This document shows, piece after piece, positions 1 to 6,989 of a stretch of DNA of 15,708 nucleotides. A program made the translations under genes and the position numbers. The stretch comes from Spirochaetaceae bacterium. GTDB lineage: Bacteria > Spirochaetota > Spirochaetia > Treponematales > Breznakiellaceae. The notes beneath the pieces are model-generated. The model saw nothing but the letters and a program-made list of their open reading frames with translations, searched no databases and was not told where the DNA came from. The first letter of the stretch is position 1, and each line of letters opens with the position of its first letter. The stretch spans positions 1 through 15,708 of the forward strand of contig JAIRPH010000056.1 in NCBI GenBank assembly GCA_031257135.1. The letters run 5' to 3'.

Positions 1-56
1 TTATCGACATCGGCTGTCATATTCCAGTCCCCGCCTTTGAGGTCGATTGGAAATGA
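1..56 (+). CDS. 3' end of small partner protein, cassette copy 1 (partial)
   Basis: Only the last 18 residues before a TGA at 54-56 are inside the window. They read IDIGCHIPVPAFEVDWK after the first Ile and are identical at DNA level to the end of the complete copy at 579-866. The stop overlaps the ATG of the following protease gene as ATGA (53-56), the same arrangement as in copy 2, so the two genes are probably translationally coupled. The function is unknown; see the complete copy. Confidence 0.85.
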   Translation, partial: IDIGCHIPVPAFEVDWK

Positions 57-472
57 GCCGTCCACTGAAAGCGGAATTTGGCTGTGTTGTCTGCGCGGTC
101 ATTACCGAAGTAATGGTCAGGCGGGCGACGGTGAGCGGCGTTGTGTATGATACCGCTCCGGCGGATATTCCCGTCCGCGCCTTGTGGGATACCGGCGCAG
201 GAATGTCGGTGATAAGCGCAAAGATTGTAGAAAAACTTGCGCTTTCTTCCGCCGGGAACGGAACGCTGGTTGGTATCGGCGGCGCTATGCCGACTGAGTT
301 GTACGATATTTCCGTTACCCTGCCTAATAAGGTGATTTTTCCCCTTATTCGCGCCGCCGAATGGGAAGGTCATCGGAACTACGATATGCTCATCGGGATG
401 GACGTTATCAGCCGGGGCCGTTTCGTTATCGACAACTGCGCGGGAAAAACGGTTTTTACGTTTGATATATAA
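53..472 (+). CDS. Retropepsin-like clan AA aspartic protease, copy 1 (DTGA intact)
   Basis: This is a 139-aa protein of the size of a single-domain bacterial retropepsin-like protease. Such enzymes work as homodimers, each subunit giving one catalytic Asp. The active-site motif is WDTGAGMSV with Asp46, and the second family hallmark, hydrophobic-hydrophobic-Gly then Asp (LIGMD), is at residues 113-117. There is no signal peptide or membrane segment, so it is probably cytoplasmic. I chose the ATG at 53, which overlaps the upstream TGA, over an in-frame TTG at 47; coupling supports the ATG. By my count it is about 83% identical to copy 2 over 139 residues without gaps. It is the copy expected to be catalytically competent. 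Its substrate is unknown, and I see no integrase or reverse transcriptase nearby, so a retroelement origin is not supported. Confidence 0.85.
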   Translation: MSRPLKAEFGCVVCAVITEVMVRRATVSGVVYDTAPADIPVRALWDTGAGMSVISAKIVEKLALSSAGNGTLVGIGGAMPTELYDISVTLPNKVIFPLIRAAEWEGHRNYDMLIGMDVISRGRFVIDNCAGKTVFTFDI

Positions 473-557
473 TAAATCGGTTTTCACTTTTCTACCTTTG
501 CCCCCGCAGGAGACAGAACTTTGCCCCGTACGCTTGTCCCTGCCCCCGGTTTTGCGC

Positions 558-573
558 TAGAATGGGGTAGGAG
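558..573 (+). promoter_or_regulatory. Possible -10 and ribosome binding site before cassette copy 2
   Basis: A TAGAAT at 558-563 lies 18 bp downstream of a weak TTGTCC at 534-539. It is followed closely by AGGAG at 569-573, five bases before the ATG at 579. The ribosome binding site is convincing. The promoter is tentative, because transcription would start inside or next to the ribosome binding site. Readthrough from copy 1 is also possible. Confidence 0.35.
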
Positions 574-578
574 AACCT

Positions 579-866
579 ATGGTAATAGACCGAGCAAGAG
601 AAAGCGCGCTGGCAAAGGAAAATTACAAGTTTTTCGACGTCAACCGGGATGATATCATCGCCGGGCATATCGGCGAGTATGTGCTTATTCGGGACTGCGC
701 CGTGGCGGGATATTTTAAGGATCGCGAGAGCGCATACGGGCCGCTTGCCCATACCCACGCCGAGCCGGGCAGTTATCTTATTCAGGAGTGCGTAACCGAG
801 GAAGACGAGATTATCGACATCGGCTGTCATATTCCAGTCCCCGCCTTTGAGGTCGATTGGAAATGA
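579..866 (+). CDS. Small partner protein of the aspartic protease (unknown function)
   Basis: This is a 95-aa acidic, soluble protein with no signal peptide. A central segment (about residues 26-65) reads GHIGEYVLIRDCAVAGYF, then an acidic and aromatic turn, then GSYLIQEC. That layout, a GkyVxIkd-type strand followed by an Ala/Tyr helix and a fLIqe strand, resembles the small DUF5678-like proteins I recall being encoded just upstream of bacterial retropepsin-like genes. The family assignment is an impression from pattern, not a search. The gene has AGGAG five bases before its ATG, and its TGA overlaps the protease ATG by four bases (ATGA, 863-866). This points to a conserved two-gene unit in which the protein may be the substrate, inhibitor or targeting partner of the protease. 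The same gene's tail precedes copy 1 with identical DNA. Confidence 0.7.
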   Translation: MVIDRARESALAKENYKFFDVNRDDIIAGHIGEYVLIRDCAVAGYFKDRESAYGPLAHTHAEPGSYLIQECVTEEDEIIDIGCHIPVPAFEVDWK

Positions 867-1282
867 GTTTTCCGCTCAAAGTGGAATTTGGCAGGGTTGT
901 CCGCGCGGTCATTACCGAAGTAATGGTCAGGCGGGCGACAGTGAGCGACGTTGTGTATGATACCGCTCCGGTGGACATTCCCGTCCGGGCATTGTGGAAC
1001 ACCGGCGCGGGAATGTCGGTGATAAGCACAAAGATTGTAGAAAAACTTGCGCTTTCTTCCGCCGGTATGGGAACCCTTACCGGCATTGGGGGTATTCTGC
1101 GGACTAAACTCTACGACGTCTCTGTTACTTTGCCGAACAAATTGATTTTCCCGCAAATTTGCGTCGCCGAATGGGAAGGTCATCGGAACTACGATATGCT
1201 CATCGGGATGGACATCATCAGCCGGGGCCGTTTCGTTATCGACAGCGGCGCGGGAAATACGGTTTTTACGTTTGATATATGA
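863..1282 (+). CDS. Retropepsin-like aspartic protease homologue, copy 2 (catalytic Asp replaced by Asn)
   Basis: This 139-aa paralogue is collinear with copy 1. The motif that is DTGA in copy 1 is NTGA here: the codon at 998-1000 is AAC where copy 1 has GAT at 188-190, a two-base change. The second hallmark LIGMD and the following ISRGRFVID are unchanged. In retropepsins the Asp supplied by each subunit activates water, so an Asn homodimer should be inactive or very weak. The reading frame is otherwise intact, with about 23 substitutions and no stop or frameshift, so the copy seems to be kept as a protein. It could act as a dominant-negative or regulatory partner in a mixed dimer with copy 1, or as a binding-only module. 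The start is the ATG that overlaps the partner gene stop. Confidence 0.85.
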   Translation: MSFPLKVEFGRVVRAVITEVMVRRATVSDVVYDTAPVDIPVRALWNTGAGMSVISTKIVEKLALSSAGMGTLTGIGGILRTKLYDVSVTLPNKLIFPQICVAEWEGHRNYDMLIGMDIISRGRFVIDSGAGNTVFTFDI

Positions 1283-1567
1283 TTTGCCGCCAAAACCCCG
1301 CATTTTTTCCACTGTCACTTCTCTACCTTAATTATTCAGTATATCGTTTAATTCTTGCGCTGTCGCCCTGCCCTCGGAATTATACTATAAATTGGAATAA
1401 ATCGTCATAAGATTTTGCACCGTATCTTTTCAAGAGTTCAATATAGAAACTTCTCGGTCTCGTGTAACGCTTGCGCGGGCGGTTAAGGAACCGCCGAGGC
1501 AGGCTCAGGAGAAAAGCGGAGCTTGTATTCTTTGCAGGCGGCGTAGTATACTGAGCAAGGAGTATAC
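1283..1567. other. Intergenic region before the helicase gene, with possible gene remnant
   Basis: These 285 bases hold no convincing gene. The first about 50 bases are the tail of the duplicated cassette. A perfect 7-bp stem with a 4-base loop (GGCGGTT, AAGG, AACCGCC) is at 1478-1495 and has no T-run, so it is not a standard terminator. On the minus strand an open stretch from about 1500 to 1390 reads plausibly as protein (for example FYIELLKRYGAKSYDD), ends at a TAA, and is followed in another frame by SEGRATAQELNDILNN and a stop. This may be a frameshifted gene remnant, but no start or ribosome binding site is visible. Confidence 0.4.
1523..1562 (+). promoter_or_regulatory. Putative promoter and ribosome binding site of the JAB-DinG gene
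   Basis: TTGTAT (1523-1528), an 18-bp spacer and TATACT (1547-1552) form a fair sigma70-type promoter, and AAGGAG (1557-1562) lies five bases before the GTG start. The predicted transcription start falls at about 1559, inside the ribosome binding site, so the promoter may not be used as drawn. AGTATAC occurs twice, at 1545-1551 and 1561-1567. The first copy extends to the perfect 8-bp palindrome AGTATACT, which covers the -10 element. Confidence 0.4.
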
Positions 1568-4009
1568 GTGCAGGCGATAACTCGTTTTACCAAAAACAGC
1601 ATACTTCTCTTACAAAAAGAAATAGCCGACGCGGAAGGCAATGAAGTTTTCGCGCTGGGCTATCTTGACGAAAACGGTCTCGTGGGGAAGCTGGAAATTA
1701 CCGCCCGCGGGAATAAAGATTCCGTGCCGGCAGTGTCTAGCAATCGCAAACTCCCGGATGTGCTGATTCATAACCATCCTTCCGGGATTCTAACGCCCAG
1801 CGATAACGATTTGTTTATCGCGACGCAAGCCGCTGAATCGGGAGTAGGCTTTTTCATCGTGGATAACCGCGTTGAAAAAGCCTATGCGGTATCAGAGCCG
1901 GCGAAGAAACGGGTTCCCCAAAGCCTCGACGCGGATAAAATCGTCAAGGCTTTGGAAAAGGGCGGAGCTATAGCCAAACGTCTGCCCGAATATGAAAGCC
2001 GGAAATCCCAGCTCGATCTGATGCGCCTGATTATTCGAGGCTTCAACGAAGACGCTCTGGTAGCCGCCGAAGCGGGAACCGGCGTAGGCAAGTCTTTCGC
2101 CTACCTTCTGCCGGCTCTGAGCTACGCCCTCAGCAACGGCGAGCGCATCGTGATTTCTACCGCTACCATAACCTTACAGCAACAGCTTTACGAAAAAGAT
2201 ATACCCCTCGTGTTGTCCGCTCTGGAGGCGAACGTCAACGTCGCGCTGATTAAGGGACGCGGGAATTATCTCTGCTTCCGCCGCCTTGAGGAGGCTCTCC
2301 GGGAACAGTACCTCTTCGAGGACGCGGAATATAAGGAACTGCAAGCTATAACCGCATGGGCGAGAACCGCGGCTACCGGCAGTAGGTCTGAACTCAGTTT
2401 CATGCCCGCCGAAACCGTATGGTCAAAAATTTGCTCCGAAGCGGACGCCTGCATGGGTCTCCGATGCCCCGAACGGCGGCGATGCTTCGTGCTTGCCCTC
2501 CGCAAGCGGTGCGCGGACGCCCGGATTCTCATCGTCAATCATCATCTCCTCTTCGCAGACCTCGCCGCGCGGCTCGAAGGCGCGGGCTATACGAATACCG
2601 TCGTGCTTCCGCCCTATACCCGAATCGTCATTGACGAAGCCCACACCATCGAGGCTTCCGCTACATCCTTCTTTTCCAAAGAATTCAGCCGCCTCGGAAT
2701 CTACCGCCATTTGGGACGGCTCTACCGAAAACGCCGGGAAAACCGCATGGGCTTGCTCGTCCGCCTCCTGCCCCCTTTTACCGAAGAACAAAAAGTAATC
2801 GAATTGGAACAGTCCATCCAGAACATTCGGGAAGCAGTAGACGCACTTGATAAAGCCGCTTTGGAACTCTGCAAAACCGACGGCGTATTCCGCCTGACTC
2901 CGCCCAGAGAAAGGGTGATTGCCGAAACCCTAAGCCCCCGCTTCCTCGGACTCCGCTTCAGTCTCCTCGGCGTAATGAAGCTGGCGCGGAATATCTTGGA
3001 CGCTCTTTCTGATAAGGAAGCCGACGAACCTGTGGCTTGGGAAGTCCGGGCTATCATCCGCCGGCTCGATAGTATCGGGAACGTATGTTCAGCCTTTGCC
3101 GATTTTAAAACCCGCCCGGACGAGGTGCATTGGATAGAACGGCGGCTCGGCGCGTCAGGAGACGCTTGGGCGGTTTTCAGGATAACCCCGATTGATGTTG
3201 CGCCGTCTCTCAAAGACGCGCTGTTCAAGCCGAATAAAACCGTAATCTGCGTGTCGGCTACCTTAACCATAAAAGGGTCTTTTGAGTATTGGAAAAGCCG
3301 CTCGGGTCTCGCCCCGGCGGAGGAAAACCGAAAAGTCCTAACCGGTAGCTTTCCCTCTCCCTTTCCCTACGCTTCAGCGGTACTGCTGGCAATCCCTAAA
3401 GACGCGCCTCTGCCGAATCAGCCGGATTATCGAGACTTCGTGGATAATGCCGCCGCCGCATTAGCCCTCAGCGCGGGCGGTTCCGCGCTCATTCTCTTTA
3501 CCTCCTACGACGCTTTGCAGAGCGCATACGCCGCCGCGGTTCCGCGTTTGCAGGAACAGAGCATCCGCTGTCTCAAACAGGGAGACGACGATAGAAACCG
3601 GCTTTTGCAGACCTTTTTACAGGACGAAAAAAGCGTCCTCTTCGCTACCGATTCCTTTTGGGAAGGGGTGGACGCGCCCGGAAACACCCTCCGGCTGGTG
3701 GTTCTCTGCCGCCTGCCCTTCAAGGCTCCCAACGATCCGGTGTTTGAAGCCCGATGCGAAACGATTGACAGACAGGGCGGCAATTCGTTTATGCAACTCT
3801 CTCTGCCTGAGTCAGTAATGAAGTTCAAGCAAGGCTTCGGCAGACTTATGCGCCGCTCCAGCGATCATGGAATCGTGGCCGTCTTGGACGGACGTATCCT
3901 GCATAAACGGTACGGAGAATTCTTCCTCCGTTCTCTGCCTAAAACCAAAACTACTTTCTCAACCTTTAACGCGCTTGTCCGGGAAACCGCCCAATTCCTG
4001 TCCCTTTGA
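1568..4009 (+). CDS. JAB/MPN domain fused to DinG-like Fe-S DNA helicase
   Basis: This 813-aa protein appears to be an ATP-dependent 5'-3' DNA helicase of the DinG/XPD superfamily 2 group with an extra N-terminal domain. Residues about 15-110 carry the JAMM pattern of JAB/MPN metallopeptidases and RadC-like proteins: Glu26, His68-x-His70-Pro, and Ser78-x2-Asp81. The helicase part has Walker A EAGTGVGKS (168-176), DEAH box (356-359), SATLT (563-567), motif V FATDSFWEGVD (692-702) and motif VI QGFGRLMRR (755-763). Cys236, Cys295, Cys300 and Cys306 fit the DinG iron-sulfur ligands; the last three have the C-x4-C-x5-C spacing. The start is a GTG with AAGGAG five bases upstream. The gene stands alone, convergent with manA. 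A role in replication-conflict or damage repair is inferred from the family. What the JAB domain does here is unknown: it may cleave an isopeptide bond or only bind. Confidence 0.85.
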   Translation: MQAITRFTKNSILLLQKEIADAEGNEVFALGYLDENGLVGKLEITARGNKDSVPAVSSNRKLPDVLIHNHPSGILTPSDNDLFIATQAAESGVGFFIVDNRVEKAYAVSEPAKKRVPQSLDADKIVKALEKGGAIAKRLPEYESRKSQLDLMRLIIRGFNEDALVAAEAGTGVGKSFAYLLPALSYALSNGERIVISTATITLQQQLYEKDIPLVLSALEANVNVALIKGRGNYLCFRRLEEALREQYLFEDAEYKELQAITAWARTAATGSRSELSFMPAETVWSKICSEADACMGLRCPERRRCFVLALRKRCADARILIVNHHLLFADLAARLEGAGYTNTVVLPPYTRIVIDEAHTIEASATSFFSKEFSRLGIYRHLGRLYRKRRENRMGLLVRLLPPFTEEQKVIELEQSIQNIREAVDALDKAALELCKTDGVFRLTPPRERVIAETLSPRFLGLRFSLLGVMKLARNILDALSDKEADEPVAWEVRAIIRRLDSIGNVCSAFADFKTRPDEVHWIERRLGASGDAWAVFRITPIDVAPSLKDALFKPNKTVICVSATLTIKGSFEYWKSRSGLAPAEENRKVLTGSFPSPFPYASAVLLAIPKDAPLPNQPDYRDFVDNAAAALALSAGGSALILFTSYDALQSAYAAAVPRLQEQSIRCLKQGDDDRNRLLQTFLQDEKSVLFATDSFWEGVDAPGNTLRLVVLCRLPFKAPNDPVFEARCETIDRQGGNSFMQLSLPESVMKFKQGFGRLMRRSSDHGIVAVLDGRILHKRYGEFFLRSLPKTKTTFSTFNALVRETAQFLSL

Positions 4010-4112
4010 CCGAAAATATATCTACTATTCCTCAAGACGCGGATTTATCATAAATTCAAGTTGTCCCTGCGCCTGCGTTTCCTGCGATATACCGCCGCCG
4101 CTTCGGAGGCGA
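4010..4112. other. Convergent gap between helicase and manA, imperfect stem-loop
   Basis: The gap holds one short imperfect hairpin at 4094-4110 (GCC and CCG pairing with CGG and GGC around one G-A mismatch, loop CTT). It sits three bases from the end of manA and could act for either convergent gene. Neither side carries a T-run, so a standard intrinsic terminator is not supported. Confidence 0.3.
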
Positions 4113-5225
4113 TTACTGAACAAAACCGAATGGTTGCTCCGCGCCTTCGGGATGACAGAAAATTACGGATACCGCGCCGTCCAAAACCGCGCCGGGAATA
4201 TCGTAGGGTAAAAACCACTCGTCTCCCCGGCGGAGCGGGACGGAACCTCCTTCAAAGCGCAGGCTCCCTTCGCCTTCAAGCGCTAAAACTATCTGAGGAA
4301 AGCCGGTAGCGCGAATCTTCACCGCGCTTTTAACGTCAGCCCGAGTAAAAGAAAAAAAGCCGGTCTGCTCAGGGCCGATAAGATAAACTTCTTTTCCCCA
4401 GTCTCCTTCCCGAATCGTTTTAGGCGGAATCCGGCAACGTTTCAGCGTTTCTTCGTAGCCATAGCCTTCATAGATAAATGTCCCTAATACCCGTTCTTCG
4501 TAAACAGGCTCATCAAGAAAGCGGTACTGTTTTGACTGAGCCGCTAAGACTTTCTGTTTTACCGGTACTAAGGTGATGTCGCACGGTTCCTGCACTTCGA
4601 CGACAAAGGCTCCGGCTCCCAGCGCGTGAGGCGCGCCGGCTTTTATTATATACGTTTCTCCAACGGTAATGGGAATCTTATGGCAGAGCCGCTCCATTGC
4701 CGCTATATCCTCAAGACGGTAAAGCTGTTCCATATCCCGCAGGCTGACCCCTTCTTTAAATCCAGCCAGAATATACGGCGGTTCCGGAGCGTCCTCGCGG
4801 AGTCCGATTACATACCAGCTTTCCTCTTTGCCAAAGTTACTCGCAAAAACTTCCTGCGCCCGGGAACGGGTAGGATGAACTTGGAGAGGATACTTAAACT
4901 GAGCGTCAAGGTATTTAACCAATACGCCAAGTCCGCATCGGTGACGCCTGTAATGCTGTTCTCCCAACGCCGCAAGGGGATCGAGATTAATCGCCTCAAA
5001 GAGGTACATCCGATTGCCGTCGGGCAGAATCGTCTCCGCGCAACCCATATTAGGATGCTCCGGCGATGCCTGCCGCGCCCGGATTACCGATCCTACCCAA
5101 GACTCAGAACCGGTATCGTCATCTACCGCCGGATGTATTCTGCGAAATTTTTTCAGCTCCCGCCCGCCCTTGCCGCGTACTACCGTATGCGTAAGCCGCC
5201 AAGGTTGTTTAAAAAGATTCGTCAT
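4113..5225 (-). CDS. manA: Mannose-6-phosphate isomerase, class I
   Basis: This is a 370-aa cytoplasmic zinc enzyme that interconverts mannose 6-phosphate and fructose 6-phosphate, feeding mannose into glycolysis or supplying mannose 6-phosphate for glycan synthesis. The zinc-binding signature is visible: Gln115 and His117 in YPLQVHP, Glu134 or Glu135 in GKEESWYVI, and His200 in GAPHALGAGAF, followed by VVEVQEPCDIT, a strongly conserved class I stretch. The length is between the short Bacillus type (about 315) and the E. coli type (about 390). The ATG lies three bases after the permease stop, with AAGG overlapping that stop, so it is the last gene of the transporter operon and probably coupled. 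The context suggests the imported sugar contains or yields mannose. The last 11 residues, EGAEQPFGFVQ, look like a tail outside the conserved fold. Confidence 0.88.
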   Translation of the reverse strand: MTNLFKQPWRLTHTVVRGKGGRELKKFRRIHPAVDDDTGSESWVGSVIRARQASPEHPNMGCAETILPDGNRMYLFEAINLDPLAALGEQHYRRHRCGLGVLVKYLDAQFKYPLQVHPTRSRAQEVFASNFGKEESWYVIGLREDAPEPPYILAGFKEGVSLRDMEQLYRLEDIAAMERLCHKIPITVGETYIIKAGAPHALGAGAFVVEVQEPCDITLVPVKQKVLAAQSKQYRFLDEPVYEERVLGTFIYEGYGYEETLKRCRIPPKTIREGDWGKEVYLIGPEQTGFFSFTRADVKSAVKIRATGFPQIVLALEGEGSLRFEGGSVPLRRGDEWFLPYDIPGAVLDGAVSVIFCHPEGAEQPFGFVQ

Positions 5226-5228
5226 ACC

Positions 5229-6071
5229 TTACGCCTTGACAGCTCCGGCGGTTATGCCCGAAACGATCCGCTGATTAAAGAATATAAACAGTATCAGCGG
5301 CGGAATCGTAATGAGTATCACATCCGCGAAGAGCAGATTCCAAGAACTTTCATATTGGCTCATAAAATTGTACAGCGTGAGTTGGACGGTAGGGTTTTTG
5401 CTTCCCGGCAGGAAGTAGAGCGGATTTACAAAGTCATTGAATATCCCTACGGATTGAAGCGCGGTAATAGTCGCCGTAACCGGCATAAGCAGAGGAAAAA
5501 TAATCCGAACAAACATATACCAAGAGGTACAGCCGTCAACATACGCGGCTTCCTCCAGCTCTCTGGGAAGCGAAGAAATATATCCCCGGTACAGCATGGT
5601 ACAAAAGGGAATATGCAAGGCTACTTCGACAATGATCATACCGAACATCGTCCGGTATATTCCCAAAGCGGACATAACCCATATAGTAGGAAGTATTGCC
5701 GGAGGAAGCATAAGTCCGGTAAGAATAATGAAGTTAATGCCGGCAGTAAATCTGCCGCCTACCCGCTGAAGAATATAGCCGCCCATAGAACAGATAATCA
5801 CGAGCGTTACAATACTCCCGGCGGTGATGATAACGCTGTTGAAAAACGCCCGGAGTATCATATATTTCTGAGCCTGAATAACCTTGATGAAATTCTCAAA
5901 ATGGAAACCATCGCTAGGAAACCGTAAATTCATAAGTCCAGCTTCCCTTGAATTTTTGAGGGACTGGAGGAGCATAAAATAAAACGGCACGATGAATATA
6001 ATAACCGCGCCTAAGACGGTTAGTACGTCAAGAAGATAATACCACCGCTTTTCTTTGTCCGTCAGTTGCAT
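5229..6071 (-). CDS. Carbohydrate ABC transporter permease, MalG type
   Basis: This 280-aa inner-membrane protein is one of the two channel subunits of a CUT1-family sugar importer. It has a first membrane segment at about residues 14-36 and further hydrophobic segments near 75-100, 112-135, 140-160, 195-215 and 245-268. The EAA loop that contacts the ATPase is EEAAYVDG at 173-180, followed by the usual FVRIIFPLL. The ATG shares its A with the TAA of the upstream permease (TAATG), and AAGGAGG lies about ten bases before the start, inside the end of that gene. Coupled translation should keep the two subunits stoichiometric. The substrate cannot be read from the sequence. Confidence 0.92.
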   Translation of the reverse strand: MQLTDKEKRWYYLLDVLTVLGAVIIFIVPFYFMLLQSLKNSREAGLMNLRFPSDGFHFENFIKVIQAQKYMILRAFFNSVIITAGSIVTLVIICSMGGYILQRVGGRFTAGINFIILTGLMLPPAILPTIWVMSALGIYRTMFGMIIVEVALHIPFCTMLYRGYISSLPRELEEAAYVDGCTSWYMFVRIIFPLLMPVTATITALQSVGIFNDFVNPLYFLPGSKNPTVQLTLYNFMSQYESSWNLLFADVILITIPPLILFIFFNQRIVSGITAGAVKA

Positions 6072-6928
6072 TATAAATCTACCTCCTTATTAATGATGAA
6101 ACGGTAAAGGGGAAACACCAGAAATACAATAAGTACGAAAAGCACAATATTCCCGGCGGTAGAAAGCCCGAAAAAACCTGAAGCGTACTGTTTGTAAATG
6201 ATCGACGCTAAGGTATCGGTGGCGAAACCGGGGCCTCCCTGAGTCATCGTCCATATCAGCTCAAACTGTCTGATGCCGCTGATAAAAGACAGAGTTATAA
6301 CCGAATTCATAGAACCCCGCACCAGCGGCAGAGTAATGGATTTAAACCGCTGTAATTTACTGGCTCCGTCGATAGACGCCGCCTCGTAATAGGTTTCCGG
6401 GATTGCCATAAGTCCGGCGATGTAGATCACCGTTGCAGTGCCGAGACCTTTCCAAAGGTCAACGGCAATAACGGAAAACAGCGCGATACTCGGATTGCCC
6501 AGCCAATCGGGCCCTTCAACGCCGATTTTTGCCAAGAACATATTGAAAAGCCCTTTGGTAGGATGCATAAAAGAACTAAACGTAATGCCCGCCGCTACGG
6601 TACTCACCAAATTGGGGAAATATACGATAGACCGGATCAGATTTTTGGTTTTAATCGGAGACGTCAGCAGGATCGCTAAAGCCAGCGCGAACACAACTTT
6701 TAAACCGCTCGTTAAGGTTCCATAGATCAAGGTATTTTTTATGCCGATATTCAAAGAATATTCGGAAAAAAATGTTTTGAAGTTGTACAAACCCACAAAC
6801 CGGTATTCGGAAAAATTCCATACCGTCAAACTGAAAAAGAAAGAAATCACCGTAGGGACAATAAAAAATACGGAAAAAACAAGTAACAGGGGCGCGGTAA
6901 ACCACTTGTTATAAATGCTACGTTTCAA
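6071..6928 (-). CDS. Carbohydrate ABC transporter permease, MalF type
   Basis: This 285-aa membrane permease subunit pairs with the MalG-type gene that follows it. The N-terminus goes straight into a membrane segment (about residues 12-34), the common short type without the extra periplasmic domain of E. coli MalF. The EAA loop reads YEAASIDGA at 181-189, followed by LQRFKSITLPL. The start codon is TTG. It is supported by a strong AAGGAGG eight bases or so upstream and by the absence of a better ATG. A stem-loop at 6955-6979 lies between this gene and the binding-protein gene upstream. No ATPase gene is in the operon, so an MsmK/UgpC-type shared ATPase elsewhere is presumed. Confidence 0.92.
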   Translation of the reverse strand: MKRSIYNKWFTAPLLLVFSVFFIVPTVISFFFSLTVWNFSEYRFVGLYNFKTFFSEYSLNIGIKNTLIYGTLTSGLKVVFALALAILLTSPIKTKNLIRSIVYFPNLVSTVAAGITFSSFMHPTKGLFNMFLAKIGVEGPDWLGNPSIALFSVIAVDLWKGLGTATVIYIAGLMAIPETYYEAASIDGASKLQRFKSITLPLVRGSMNSVITLSFISGIRQFELIWTMTQGGPGFATDTLASIIYKQYASGFFGLSTAGNIVLFVLIVFLVFPLYRFIINKEVDL

Positions 6929-6954
6929 TGTACGCTCCTCCTTATCAATGATTG

Positions 6955-6979
6955 CCTCGAAGCGTCACGCGCTCCGAGG
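6955..6979 (-). promoter_or_regulatory. Stem-loop between binding-protein and permease genes
   Basis: The 25-base element pairs CCTCG with CGAGG, has one A-C mismatch, then AGCG with CGCT, closing a five-base loop. It is not followed by a T-run in the direction of transcription, so it is probably not an intrinsic terminator. Structures at this spot between binding-protein and permease genes commonly protect the upstream mRNA and allow more binding protein than permease. That role is inferred here. Confidence 0.5.
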
Positions 6980-6989
6980 AGTGTCCGAT

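Larger units (their letters stand above)
1..1330 (+). repeat. Tandem duplication of a two-gene protease cassette
   Basis: Bases 1-472 align with 811-1282 at a constant offset of 810 bp, with no insertion or deletion inside the protease gene. The first 56 bases of the window match 811-866 exactly. The similarity reaches past the protease stop: a 15-base stretch at 484-498 matches 1315-1329 with one difference. Each copy holds the 3' or complete small partner gene followed by the aspartic protease gene. The first copy is cut by the window edge, so the true left boundary and total copy number are unknown. Confidence 0.93.

Noticed and set aside
53..1282. Retrotransposon or retroviral element origin for the proteases
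   Set aside because: No reverse transcriptase, integrase, RNase H or long terminal repeats are visible. Single-domain retropepsin-like proteins exist as ordinary bacterial genes.
827..1318. Minus-strand open frames antisense to both protease copies
   Set aside because: They recur in both copies only because the sense genes are duplicated. The sense strand has the protease motifs and coupling to the partner gene.
1478..1495. Rho-independent terminator at the GGCGGTT/AACCGCC hairpin
   Set aside because: The stem is perfect but short and neither strand has a T-run after it.
4626..5927. Long plus-strand open frame of 433 codons antisense to manA and the MalG-type gene
   Set aside because: The minus strand encodes two well-recognised proteins with all motifs. 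The plus-strand translation is basic and has no domain pattern, so it is an antisense shadow.
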